DNA of 64,000 bases, taken from the NCBI GenBank assembly GCA_020848835.1, contig JADLHJ010000081.1:1-64000 (forward strand), given 5' to 3'. Positions 1 through 8,704 of the stretch are shown piece after piece (position 1 is the stretch's first letter; every line of letters starts with the position of its first letter). This DNA comes from Candidatus Hydrogenedentota bacterium (GTDB taxonomy: Bacteria > Hydrogenedentota > Hydrogenedentia > Hydrogenedentales > SLHB01). Position numbers and translations under genes: made by a program. The notes beneath the pieces are model-generated. The model saw nothing but the letters and a program-made list of their open reading frames with translations. It ran no database searches and was not told where the DNA came from.

Positions 1-22
1 GGCGATGGCCGAGCGCGAATAA
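1..22 (+). CDS. possible 3' end of an upstream gene (partial)
   Basis: The first bases read in frame from position 2 as A-M-A-E-R-E followed by a TAA at 20-22. This could be the tail of a gene lying to the left of the window. Only six codons are visible, so neither the frame nor the function can be confirmed. Confidence 0.2.
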
Positions 23-68
23 ATCTAGACACGCTCAATGGTAATATCGTCATCGCGAGGAGTGAGTG

Positions 69-677
69 ATGGCTTCGTTGCGGGCGGCCTTCTGGCCAAA
101 TGCGGAAAGGGTTCGGATGACCGACGATACGGATCTTGCGCTGGTGCAACGCACCCGCGCCGGTGAAGTCGAGGCCTTTTCCGAGCTGGTCCGCCGCCAC
201 GAACGCGTTGTATTCAACCTCTCTTACCGCTTCATGCGCGACAATGCCCTAGCGGAAGACATGGCGCAGGAGGCGTTCCTTAAGGCCTACCGGCTGCTAC
301 ATGGCTTTCGCGGCGATTGCAGCTTTTCCACTTGGCTATATCGCGTCACCTCAAGTGTGTGCTTGACCGAACTAAATCGCCGCAAGCGCCGCGGCGAAGT
401 CGAACTGACGCCCTCCCACGAAGACGAATCGTCCACCGAACCGGACGAGACTAGTGATATGCCCGAGTTGATCCGGCGATGCGTGACCAAATTGCCGGAA
501 CGTTACGCGACCATCGTGTCGCTGTATTACCTTCAAGAAGTGCCCTACGAAGATATCGCAGAGACCATGCGAATCCCGATGGGTACCCTGAAGACGTGGA
601 TGCACCGGGCAAGACTTCAACTGCGGAAGATTGTCGAGAAGGAGATGAAGGCCAATGGACCTGAACAACATGAATGA
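69..677 (+). CDS. ECF-type RNA polymerase sigma factor (RpoE-like)
   Basis: A group 4 sigma-70 protein that would direct RNA polymerase to a stress or envelope regulon. Region 2 lies at about residues 30-100, with the region 2.4-like segment DMAQEAFLKAY and the following FSTWLYRV. Region 4, a helix-turn-helix, lies at about 140-190 and includes LPERYATIVSLYYL and PMGTLKTWMHRAR. The ATG at 69 has GAGGAG six bases upstream. An in-frame ATG at 117 (MTDDTDLALV) also has a good AGGG and would give a more typical family length of about 186 residues, so the true start is uncertain. The 3' end overlaps the next gene by 23 bases, which suggests coupling with an anti-sigma factor. Confidence 0.93.
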   Translation: MASLRAAFWPNAERVRMTDDTDLALVQRTRAGEVEAFSELVRRHERVVFNLSYRFMRDNALAEDMAQEAFLKAYRLLHGFRGDCSFSTWLYRVTSSVCLTELNRRKRRGEVELTPSHEDESSTEPDETSDMPELIRRCVTKLPERYATIVSLYYLQEVPYEDIAETMRIPMGTLKTWMHRARLQLRKIVEKEMKANGPEQHE

Positions 678-1071
678 CCTCGACCGTTTCATTGAGGACG
701 CGCTGAAGAACGATCCCCTGCGCCCCGTGCCAACGGGCTTCCACAAGCGGGTTGAACAGCGTGTTCGCGTTGCCGCAATTGCTTCCAGCGAACGCCGCTG
801 GTTCCATTCGCGAATGATTGCGAGCGTAATCTTGTTTGCGATGGTCGCATTTACCGTTGTGATTGTGCCAGCATTGGCATTTTTCCAGGGTTGGACGGTC
901 CGCGCACTGCCGGGCGCCATGGGCTATCTCGACTATATGATGGTGTTCGCCACTCAGTCCTGGCCTGAGATTTTGCTGGCTGTTGGCTTTGCCGCAATCG
1001 TCGTGGTAGCGGCGGCCGTGGCATGGTTCGTGGTTCCTATACTCCGCCGCAATGCCGCGCGCCAGCACTAA
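655..1071 (+). CDS. putative membrane-bound anti-sigma factor
   Basis: A 138-residue protein with a charged N-terminal cytoplasmic segment of about 50 residues (MDLNNMNDLDRFIEDALKND) and two predicted membrane helices near residues 53-77 and 105-128. It starts inside the sigma factor gene, 23 bases before the sigma stop, so the two are probably translationally coupled. I see no HxxxCxxC zinc anti-sigma motif and no recognisable family. The anti-sigma role is inferred from position, topology and size only. It could also be an unrelated small membrane partner. Confidence 0.75.
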   Translation: MDLNNMNDLDRFIEDALKNDPLRPVPTGFHKRVEQRVRVAAIASSERRWFHSRMIASVILFAMVAFTVVIVPALAFFQGWTVRALPGAMGYLDYMMVFATQSWPEILLAVGFAAIVVVAAAVAWFVVPILRRNAARQH

Positions 1072-1142
1072 GGTCAGATAAAGCAAACCACAATCTTTGC
1101 GGAGTCCGCTCTGCCAACATTAGGGGACACTGGTTCAGGCCC

Positions 1143-1183
1143 ACCTGCGGCAGGTTTGCATTCCCAATCTGTTTTGCTATAAT
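1143..1183 (+). promoter_or_regulatory. sigma-70-like promoter with adjacent palindrome
   Basis: TTGCAT at 1156-1161 and a perfect TATAAT at 1178-1183 are separated by 16 bases, 42 bases before the next start codon. A 13-base palindrome, ACCTGC-G-GCAGGT (1143-1155), directly abuts the -35 box. It could be an operator. Confidence 0.6.
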
Positions 1184-1224
1184 TCGCCGCTTTTCCAAAG
1201 GTTAGATACGGAGTTCCGTCTACA

Positions 1225-1716
1225 ATGGCAATCAAATACGTGTGCCCCAAGTGCAACCGCCGGTTTACACAGTGGGGCGCGGAGAAATTTGGCTTCAAAT
1301 GCCCCGACGACGAATGGCGTCCGAAGGACCACCCTGAAGATGTCGAACTCGTCCGCCTCGGGCCTTCTGACGATCGTCCCTCCCGCCGACCTGCCCTGAA
1401 GAAGGGCGCCCGAAAGTTGGCGGTCAGCCTTCCCGCTGGATATGGTGACGAAACCGCCGTGTCCGAAGTGGATGACTTAGAAACTGCGGCCGAGTTCCAG
1501 GGGGGCGGAGGCGACTTCGAGGACGCGGAAGTAGAAGACGATGAAGCAGCCGACGAGGAAGTCGCCGCCGAAGCCGTGATTGAACCCACCGGCGACGAAG
1601 AAATTCCTGCGGATGCCGAACTCGGCGAGGAAATTGATATCGAAGGCGAAGAGGGCGAAAGTGGAGACGAAGAGAGTACTGAGGGTGAGACCGTCGAAGA
1701 GGACTGGCAGGAATAG
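1225..1716 (+). CDS. zinc-ribbon N-terminus protein with long acidic tail
   Basis: A 163-residue protein. The first 30 residues hold a CPKC pair (C7, C10) and a further cysteine at about 26, which resembles a partial zinc ribbon. From about residue 70 to the end it is dominated by Glu and Asp and has low complexity, so that part is probably disordered. I recognise no family. The acidic tail recalls FYDLN-acid proteins, but the FYDLN signature is absent. It has its own promoter (TATAAT at 1178-1183) and a strong terminator just downstream, so it looks monocistronic. Confidence 0.8.
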   Translation: MAIKYVCPKCNRRFTQWGAEKFGFKCPDDEWRPKDHPEDVELVRLGPSDDRPSRRPALKKGARKLAVSLPAGYGDETAVSEVDDLETAAEFQGGGGDFEDAEVEDDEAADEEVAAEAVIEPTGDEEIPADAELGEEIDIEGEEGESGDEESTEGETVEEDWQE

Positions 1717-1740
1717 CCTTCAATAGTAGTTGAATTTTGA

Positions 1741-1768
1741 AGGTGCCTCATTTGAGGCACCTTTTTTT
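1741..1768 (+). terminator. rho-independent terminator
   Basis: AGGTGCCTCA at 1741-1750 pairs perfectly with TGAGGCACCT at 1753-1762 and is followed by a run of T. It ends the zinc-ribbon/acidic protein transcript. Between here and 1963 I see no gene; that stretch must hold the promoter of the sensor kinase. Confidence 0.9.
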
Positions 1769-1963
1769 CATCCCACATCGAATCCCGCAAATACCGCACA
1801 AAAAAATGTTTTTCGCAATTTGATGCCTATGTGGTAGACTCTTTGAGGGAACCAATATGTTCCGCGCTGGGGGAAATTCATGGGCGTGAACTACATCATT
1901 GCGAGAACACCTCGCTTGTAGTGCCTAAAAGGGGATCCGCAAGAGCGGTGTTCACAGCTTAGC

Positions 1964-4900
1964 ATGAGTTTGCGAATCAAGTTCTTTCTAGCCTTCGTGC
2001 CGCTCCTTATGCTTTCCTCGGGCATCACTTACGTCTTGGTAGTCGCCCAATTGATGGACAGCGCTATTACCATCGAGCACACCTATGTGCACGAGCATAG
2101 CTTGCGCGCCTATAACGCCTTTGACGCCAAAGTCAAGTCTGTGTGCCGCGGTGACTGGTCAGCATGGGACGATACCTACCGCTTTATCGATGATGCGAAT
2201 GAAGACTACGTAAAATCCAATTTACACCCAGCAGCCCTTAGGGATATGGGGCTACACGCATTAATCTTTATCAATCGGCAAGGCAATATCGCATATTCAA
2301 TTGCGATGGACCAGGATTATCAATCAAAGATCCAATTGCCAGCGGCTGTTTTGGAGATACTAGCCCCTGGAAGTCCTTTGCTAGACCTTCCAGAACCTGA
2401 CAGCACAGCATATGGCATCGTCATGACCGAAGACGGCGCATGGATCGTGGGGGCTCGACCGATCGTCACCAGCGAATACGAAGGACCGATAAACGGGGCC
2501 TTGGTAATGGCTCTGCAAATCAATCGGGAATTCGTCGAATCGCTCGGTGAAGCATTGAAAATTCGGACCCAAATACACTTTCTAAACAGGCGGCCTCTCG
2601 ATCCTGATTTGGAAAACGTTTACGCAAAGCTCGCATCGTCCAGTCCAGACAACCCGGTCATGGAGCAGCAAAGCGAGCTTATCATGGATTCTTTCATCCC
2701 GTATCCCTCAATCAATGGTAAGCCGGGGTTAGTCATCGAGGTCGAAACCCCCCGGACCTTTTATCAGGAAGCAACGCGCGCAAGAGACGCGTTTCTTGCC
2801 ATATTCAGTTGCTCGGTAATCGTTGGGACTTTGGTACTGCTTGCCCTGGTAGATCGCATACTTGGCATACGCCTGCTGCGCTTGAGTGAACAACTAAAGA
2901 CGATTCGCGAATCGGAAAACTGGTCGGCACGAATAGATGAAAAAGGGAATGACGAACTTTCAAGCCTTGCGCGAGACGTAAACGCGTTGACCTCCGCACT
3001 CGCCGGCGCGAAAGCAGACGCTGATGTGGCGAACAAAGCTAAGAGCGAGTTTCTGGCCAATATGAGTCACGAAATTCGCACGCCTATGAACGGCGTACTG
3101 GGCATGATCCAACTGGTGCTGCTCACCGAACTCACGCCGCAGCAGCGCCGCTATTGCGAGGCGGTCTTTTCTTCGGCGGAATCTCTGCTTGCAATTCTGA
3201 ACGATATCCTGGACTTCTCCAAAATCGAGGCCAACAAGCTCGATATTGAACACGTCCCCTTTAATCTACAGACCACCGTTGAACAGATGCTCGATCCGCT
3301 AGCTATACGGGCGGAGGAAAAAGGCGTTGAGTTTGCTTGCTTTATCGAGCCAGGAGTTCCGCGCGACGTTGTCTCCGATCCGGGTCGCATCCGCCAAATA
3401 ATTATCAATCTCGTTGGTAACGCAATTAAATTCACCCGAAAAGGTTCCGTGACCATACGCTTCCACCTGGAAGACGAAACTGACGAGACCGCACTCATTC
3501 GCATGTATGTGCAAGACACCGGCGAAGGCATGAGCGAAGAAACACTACAGAAACTTTTCAAGCCATTTACACAGGCAGATGTCAGCACCACTCGCCTCTA
3601 CGGGGGCACCGGACTTGGCCTCGCGATTACCAAATGCTTGACCACCTTGTTGCGCGGAGAGATTGGCGTATCCAGTACATTAAACGTTGGAACAACGTTT
3701 TGGATAACCTTGCCTTTAGAGAAGTCCAAAACTATGTGCTCACTCCCGCCACGCACTTCTAAGCGTGATATGAAATCTCTGCGCGCAATCGTTGTCGATG
3801 ACCTCGACATCAATCGCGAGATTATTCGAGAGCAACTGAAGCCATTCGATTTTGAAATTGCAGAGGCCGCAAGCGGAGCCGAGGCATTAGAACGCATACG
3901 CGACGCAGCAAATTCATCACAGTCGTTCGACTTGGCCCTGCTCGATATGGTTATGCCAGATATGGACGGACATACGCTCGCGGAAAAAATAAAGGCCGAC
4001 CCGGCAACCTCATCGACCATTCTTGTCATGCTTGCTTCCGTGGGTATACGCGGTGATGCAACGCGCGCGCGTAGAGCGGGCGTCTCGGTATACCTAACGA
4101 AACCAATCAAACAGGAAGAATTACGAAACGCATGTTCGGCTGCCTTGAGCCGTCAGCCCGGTCCAGAAAAATCACACGGCGCAAGACCAGGCGAACTCAT
4201 CACTCGCCATTCGCTTCGCGAAAGCAAGCTCCGCGCGCTCAGCGTTTTGCTGGTTGAAGATAATTCCGTAAACAGCGAGCTCGCACAAGCGATGCTACAT
4301 CGCATAGGGTGCGCCTACTCCTTGGCGGAGAATGGCGAAATTGCGGTGCGCGAAGCGAAAACCGGCAGATATGACATCATCTTGATGGACTGCCAGATGC
4401 CCGTGATGGACGGTTTTGAAGCAACCCGAAGAATTCGGCAGTTGGGCGGAACTTTGTCCCAAATTCCAATTATTGCGCTCACTGCGGACGTCATGCTCGA
4501 TGATATCAAGCGCTGCCGTGATGCCGGTATGGACGATCATGTCGCCAAACCAATCATCTTCGACAGGCTCGCCGATAGCCTGGCGAAATGGGCCGAGCGC
4601 CTCGCCAGCGGCGCAACGGATAGTTTTGCAGTCAATGTTGCAGTCAGCGCACCAGTGGAAAAGATTGCGCTTTTGCCTGATCAAACGATACCCGGCGTAG
4701 ATTTTGCCGATTTGCTCGAGCGTTGTATGCGAAGTGTCACTTTGGCCTCAAAGTTGCTGAATACCTTTGCCGATCAGGGACCGAGCTATATTTTGGAACT
4801 TGAAACTGCCGCCAATTCAAGCGATGCGGCGCTCGTCGCACGCGCCGCACACAAGCTCAAAGGCGCGGCGGCAGCCATATCGGCGCGGGATATCCGCGCC

Positions 4901-5044
4901 GCGGCTGAAACTATCGAAACTCGCGCGAAAAATAACGATCTCACCGCAATAGCCGATCGCATTTCCACTCTACATACGGCGATGGATGCGCTGGTGTCGT
5001 CAGTCAAAAAAACATCCACAGCAGAAACAAGCCTTAAAGAATAA
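1964..5044 (+). CDS. CHASE4 hybrid sensor histidine kinase with two REC domains and Hpt
   Basis: A 1026-residue membrane sensor of the ArcB/BarA-like multi-step phosphorelay type. Domain order: TM helix 8-30, periplasmic CHASE4-like sensor about 45-270, TM helix about 276-300, HAMP 300-350, HisKA with the phospho-acceptor H369 ([13 protein letters not shown]), HATPase_c with [10 protein letters not shown] near 486, DTGEGM and GGTGLGLAI near 547, first receiver (LLDMVMP, D661), second receiver (LMDCQMP, D809) and a C-terminal Hpt with AAHKLKGAA (H963). All catalytic residues appear intact, so a full H-D-H relay is possible. The stop is followed directly by an HD-GYP response regulator, the likely output partner. 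No clear Shine-Dalgarno sequence precedes the ATG. Confidence 0.96.
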   Translation: MSLRIKFFLAFVPLLMLSSGITYVLVVAQLMDSAITIEHTYVHEHSLRAYNAFDAKVKSVCRGDWSAWDDTYRFIDDANEDYVKSNLHPAALRDMGLHALIFINRQGNIAYSIAMDQDYQSKIQLPAAVLEILAPGSPLLDLPEPDSTAYGIVMTEDGAWIVGARPIVTSEYEGPINGALVMALQINREFVESLGEALKIRTQIHFLNRRPLDPDLENVYAKLASSSPDNPVMEQQSELIMDSFIPYPSINGKPGLVIEVETPRTFYQEATRARDAFLAIFSCSVIVGTLVLLALVDRILGIRLLRLSEQLKTIRESENWSARIDEKGNDELSSLARDVNALTSALAGAKADADVANKAKSEFLANMSHEIRTPMNGVLGMIQLVLLTELTPQQRRYCEAVFSSAESLLAILNDILDFSKIEANKLDIEHVPFNLQTTVEQMLDPLAIRAEEKGVEFACFIEPGVPRDVVSDPGRIRQIIINLVGNAIKFTRKGSVTIRFHLEDETDETALIRMYVQDTGEGMSEETLQKLFKPFTQADVSTTRLYGGTGLGLAITKCLTTLLRGEIGVSSTLNVGTTFWITLPLEKSKTMCSLPPRTSKRDMKSLRAIVVDDLDINREIIREQLKPFDFEIAEAASGAEALERIRDAANSSQSFDLALLDMVMPDMDGHTLAEKIKADPATSSTILVMLASVGIRGDATRARRAGVSVYLTKPIKQEELRNACSAALSRQPGPEKSHGARPGELITRHSLRESKLRALSVLLVEDNSVNSELAQAMLHRIGCAYSLAENGEIAVREAKTGRYDIILMDCQMPVMDGFEATRRIRQLGGTLSQIPIIALTADVMLDDIKRCRDAGMDDHVAKPIIFDRLADSLAKWAERLASGATDSFAVNVAVSAPVEKIALLPDQTIPGVDFADLLERCMRSVTLASKLLNTFADQGPSYILELETAANSSDAALVARAAHKLKGAAAAISARDIRAAAETIETRAKNNDLTAIADRISTLHTAMDALVSSVKKTSTAETSLKE

Positions 5045-5056
5045 TTGGAGGTCTCG

Positions 5057-6094
5057 GTGTATTTCGTTCCAGAAAGCACGTCGATGAAAGTGCTCGTTGT
5101 TGATGATGAGCCAGTATCGCTGGAAATCGCTTCGGCAGCGGTAGCTACCGCTGGTTATGAAGTGGTTACTGCGACAAACGGTGATGAAGCTTGGCGAATC
5201 ATCCGCGATGAGAATGTGCGCTTGGTATTGAGCGATTGGCAAATGGCGGGTATGGATGGCCTTCAGTTGTGCAAGAAAGTTCGCAGCGAGCCCTTGCCAG
5301 GATATGTGTATTTCATACTCCTGACCGGCCGGAACTCGTCGCAAGATATTGTGGCTGGGCTGTCCGCCGGCGCAGATGACTTTCTGGCGAAACCTCTGAA
5401 CATGGCGGAAATTGAAGTCCGGTTACGCGCTGGGGAACGCGTGCTCTCGCTTGAAAGCAAGGACGTAGTCATCTATGCGCTGGCCAAGTTGGCGGAATCT
5501 CGCGACCCTGAAACCGGCGCACATATAGAACGAATCCAATCCTACAGCCGCGTGCTCGCGCAATACTTAATCGATCAAAAAATCGTGGATGGCCCAACTG
5601 CCACTGAGTTTGCGCGCTTGGTGGAACTTACAAGTCCGCTGCACGACATTGGCAAAATGGGCATCCCGGATTCGATCTTGCTTAAACCCGGTCGCTACAA
5701 CGACGCTGAGTTTGCGATAATGAAGGCACATACAACAATTGGCGCGCAGACGCTAGACAACGCCCTGGCACGTTACCCGCACGCAGGCTTCTTGCGGATG
5801 GCCCGCGAAATTGCTCTATCGCACCATGAGCGCTACGACGGCACCGGTTATCCAAACGGCATTGGCGGCGAAACGATTCCGCTTTCCGCCCGTATTGTCG
5901 CAGTCGCAGATGTTTACGACGCACTCACAACAAGACGTGTCTACAAAGACGCGTTTACACATACCGTCGCACAGAACCTCATCGTTGAAGGAAGAGGCAC
6001 GCATTTTGATCCCGTTCTGGTCGATGCATTCCTTGCGCTCGAACCACAATTTCATGAGGTCTGCACGCGGCTTGCGGACGGTGTCCCACTCTAG
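5057..6094 (+). CDS. response regulator with HD-GYP phosphodiesterase domain
   Basis: An N-terminal receiver (VLVVDDEPV, phospho-site in LSDWQMAGMDG, lysine in LAKPL) is followed by an HD-GYP domain with LHDIGKMGIPD, HHERYDGTGYP and ADVYDALTT. This family hydrolyses cyclic di-GMP, and the metal-binding HD and GYP motifs are present. I chose the GTG at 5057 because GGAGG (5047-5051) sits five bases before it. ATG 5084 starts right at the receiver and is an alternative. It begins a few bases after the hybrid kinase stop, so the pair is probably one operon linking CHASE4 sensing to c-di-GMP turnover. Confidence 0.93.
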   Translation: MYFVPESTSMKVLVVDDEPVSLEIASAAVATAGYEVVTATNGDEAWRIIRDENVRLVLSDWQMAGMDGLQLCKKVRSEPLPGYVYFILLTGRNSSQDIVAGLSAGADDFLAKPLNMAEIEVRLRAGERVLSLESKDVVIYALAKLAESRDPETGAHIERIQSYSRVLAQYLIDQKIVDGPTATEFARLVELTSPLHDIGKMGIPDSILLKPGRYNDAEFAIMKAHTTIGAQTLDNALARYPHAGFLRMAREIALSHHERYDGTGYPNGIGGETIPLSARIVAVADVYDALTTRRVYKDAFTHTVAQNLIVEGRGTHFDPVLVDAFLALEPQFHEVCTRLADGVPL

Positions 6095-6159
6095 CGATGA
6101 ATGGATAGGAAAAACAGTGCTCCTGATCCCGCACCGTTAAACCTGCATCACGTTCACCT

Positions 6160-7665
6160 GTGAATCGCACCTCAATCATTCCACCAAGACTATTGCGCAG
6201 GTCCTGCGCGGCCGTGCTGTTAGCGACGGCCATATGCGTCCCCGTCATGATCCACCGGGGCGCGGGACTGCGTTTTGTGAGCGGGTCTTGGACGGCGCTC
6301 GCGGTCGATGTTTCGCACGGCATACTGTATCGTCCCGTCGTAGGCCCGATGGGTTACGGCGGCACGCGCTACATGCCGTTGCATTTCTCCTTGCACGGTG
6401 GGCTCATCGCGTTGACAAACAACGCAATCGCTTCCGGCGCGATAGTCACCTTGCTGTCCGCAATAGCTTTGCTCAGCGGCGTATACGTGTTGCTACGCGC
6501 TTACGGCGTACCGCGCAAATGGGCCGCATGCGGCATCACACTTGCCCTGGCGTCGATCGCAAGCCAGCTCGCTATCGTCACGATTCGCGGCGATCTGCTC
6601 CCCGCTGCGCTAAACGTCTGGGGATTGGCGCTATTCGCACGGCGGCGCAACGATCAAACCGTATCGGTACTTTTTCCCACCTTACTTTTTTCACTCGCCT
6701 TTGCCGCCAAGATAACCACACTCTTTGGGCTTGCCGCTTGTATCGTCTACCTTGCGCTCCAAAAGAAATATCGCGACGGTCTGCGTATGATTCTTGCTGC
6801 GGCCGTTGGAATGATTGCCGTGCTTGTCGCCGCGTACTTCGCGAGCGGAGGGCGAATCATCGAATCTATGCGCGTTTGCGGTTCTGGGGGGGCGGGCCTC
6901 GTAGATATCCTCACTGCTCCGTTCAAGTTCGCGCTATTTGCATGCCTGGATCTTGGTTTTCTTCCTTTCTTCGTTGCGACGGCCATCGTCTTGGCAGCAC
7001 GCGTGAGCGAGCTGTTTCGCGAACTCCACGCACATGCAGTCCTATGGACGTTAGCCGTCACGATTTTCATTTTTGGCTCACCAGGCATCGACTTCAATCA
7101 CCTGCTTGATCTCCATGTCGCATGTGTCGCGCTGCTCACGATTCACATGGCCCAAGGTACACGCCCCCATTTGGCCACGCGCATTTGCGCCGCAGGTGGC
7201 CTGCTCGCGAGCACTGCAATATTCGCGGTGTGCGCGATAGCCGTTCGCGCATTTCCGGTCGCGCTGCACGATGACCGGCTGGCCGCCTACAATGCTGCGC
7301 ATGACGGGTCTGGCCCGGTACTATCGGAAGACCCCTGGGTGCCCGTGATGGGCGGCGAAACGCCATTTCTTCTCGATCCCTTCAACCTTCGTCTCGCGTG
7401 CGCGAAAGACGAACGTGTGCAAAAAGACTTGTGGAACCGGATCGCATCACACTATTTCAGCGGCGTCGTGCTGACGCCCATTGAGGACCGGGCAAGCGGC
7501 CAATTCGATCTCCACGGCGCATGGTTGGGTACGACCCACTATGGCGGCCTGCATTTTCCGCCCGGGTTTATTGAACATTTGTACACCCACTACGAACCGG
7601 CGGCGCACATTCGCTGCTATCTTGTTTTGCGACCGAAACGAGAAATCACAGCTTCTGGCCTTTGA
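6160..7665 (+). CDS. polytopic membrane protein, GT-C glycosyltransferase-like
   Basis: A 501-residue protein with about ten hydrophobic segments (first near residue 14-32, then from 85 to 345) and a soluble C-terminal domain of about 120 residues. The first extracytoplasmic loop carries an acidic residue in VDVSHGILYRP, a layout seen in dolichyl-phosphate-sugar (GT39/DUF2029-like) transferases. That assignment is inference. The start is a GTG with no strong ribosome site, and an ATG at 6247 would remove the first helix. It lies upstream of a nucleotide-sugar epimerase gene, which fits a role in cell-surface glycan assembly. Confidence 0.75.
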   Translation: MNRTSIIPPRLLRRSCAAVLLATAICVPVMIHRGAGLRFVSGSWTALAVDVSHGILYRPVVGPMGYGGTRYMPLHFSLHGGLIALTNNAIASGAIVTLLSAIALLSGVYVLLRAYGVPRKWAACGITLALASIASQLAIVTIRGDLLPAALNVWGLALFARRRNDQTVSVLFPTLLFSLAFAAKITTLFGLAACIVYLALQKKYRDGLRMILAAAVGMIAVLVAAYFASGGRIIESMRVCGSGGAGLVDILTAPFKFALFACLDLGFLPFFVATAIVLAARVSELFRELHAHAVLWTLAVTIFIFGSPGIDFNHLLDLHVACVALLTIHMAQGTRPHLATRICAAGGLLASTAIFAVCAIAVRAFPVALHDDRLAAYNAAHDGSGPVLSEDPWVPVMGGETPFLLDPFNLRLACAKDERVQKDLWNRIASHYFSGVVLTPIEDRASGQFDLHGAWLGTTHYGGLHFPPGFIEHLYTHYEPAAHIRCYLVLRPKREITASGL

Positions 7666-7723
7666 TTGCGCCTTCGGGGCTACCTATACTTTGTCCTCGA
7701 TTATTGGAAGTCAGGAGCACGGT

Positions 7724-8695
7724 ATGAAGGCATTGGTAACGGGGGGTGCGGGTTTTATTGGATCACATCTCTGCGAAGAATTGTTGCGACGGGAACACAA
7801 AGTGTTTGTGCTTGATGACCTCAGCACGGGACGCTTCGAAAATATCGAGCACCTTGATGGCCGCGTGACAAGCGTAATTGACTCGACTTTGAATCAGGAA
7901 ATTGTGCGTGACCTCGTGCAACAAGTGGACGTCGTTTACCACCTCGCAGCAACGCTCGGTGTACAGCTCGTTGTCGATGAACCTATCCGAACCATTACAA
8001 ACAACATTCGAGGCACTGAAACCGTACTCGAAGAAGCCTGCCGGTATCGCCGGCGCGTACTCGTAGCTTCCACTAGCGAAGTCTACGGTAAGAGCGATAA
8101 GGAAGTATTCCGCGAAGACGACGACCGCATTATGGGATCGACTCACCTTAGCCGATGGAGTTACGCGGATTCCAAGGCAATCGACGAGTTCCTTACACTC
8201 GCTTACTGGCGATCGAAACGCATGCCCTGTGTGGTGGTTCGTCTGTTCAATACAGTCGGGCCACGTCAGACTGGCCGTTACGGTATGGTCATTCCGCGCT
8301 TTGTTCGTTCTGCCCTATTGGGGGAGCCAATTGAAGTGTTTGGCGACGGCAAACAGACGCGGTGTTTCGCCTACGTAGGTGACGTCGTGCCGGCGTTATG
8401 CGGATTGATGGAAAGCAAATCGATCAACGGAGAGATTTTTAACATTGGAAACACTGAACGCATTACGATCGCCGATCTCGCCGAGCGAATCATCGCATTG
8501 ACGGGAAGCAAATCGAAGGTCCATTTCATTCCATATGACCAAGCATACGGCCCGGGCTACGAAGATATGCGCCACCGCGCACCGTCATTGGACAGAATCC
8601 GTGCAGCCATTGGATACGACCCCAAGACGTCACTCGATCAGATATTAAAATCGGTGATTGACGATATGAAGGCCAATCCCAACCGCGCGTTTTAA
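7724..8695 (+). CDS. NAD-dependent nucleotide-sugar epimerase/dehydratase (extended SDR)
   Basis: A 323-residue Rossmann-fold protein with the cofactor motif TGGAGFIG at residues 7-14, the active-site serine region STSEVYG and the catalytic YxxxK in WSYADSKAID. Family members convert UDP- or GDP-sugars. The exact substrate cannot be read from the sequence; UDP-glucose 4-epimerase and UDP-glucuronate decarboxylase relatives are possible. The ATG at 7724 has AGGAG six bases upstream, which excludes longer in-frame starts. It follows the glycosyltransferase-like membrane protein and ends ten bases from a convergent gene. Confidence 0.92.
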   Translation: MKALVTGGAGFIGSHLCEELLRREHKVFVLDDLSTGRFENIEHLDGRVTSVIDSTLNQEIVRDLVQQVDVVYHLAATLGVQLVVDEPIRTITNNIRGTETVLEEACRYRRRVLVASTSEVYGKSDKEVFREDDDRIMGSTHLSRWSYADSKAIDEFLTLAYWRSKRMPCVVVRLFNTVGPRQTGRYGMVIPRFVRSALLGEPIEVFGDGKQTRCFAYVGDVVPALCGLMESKSINGEIFNIGNTERITIADLAERIIALTGSKSKVHFIPYDQAYGPGYEDMRHRAPSLDRIRAAIGYDPKTSLDQILKSVIDDMKANPNRAF

Positions 8696-8704
8696 CTGTA
8701 GGCG

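Noticed and set aside
1074-1799. Minus-strand open frame (241 codons) over the acidic protein gene
   Set aside because: Serine-rich low-complexity antisense of the GAA/GAC-rich acidic tail; it also runs through the terminator.
6234-7109. Plus-strand open frame (291 codons) in another frame of the membrane protein gene
   Set aside because: Its composition is Arg/His/Cys-rich without domains, while the other frame shows regular membrane helices.
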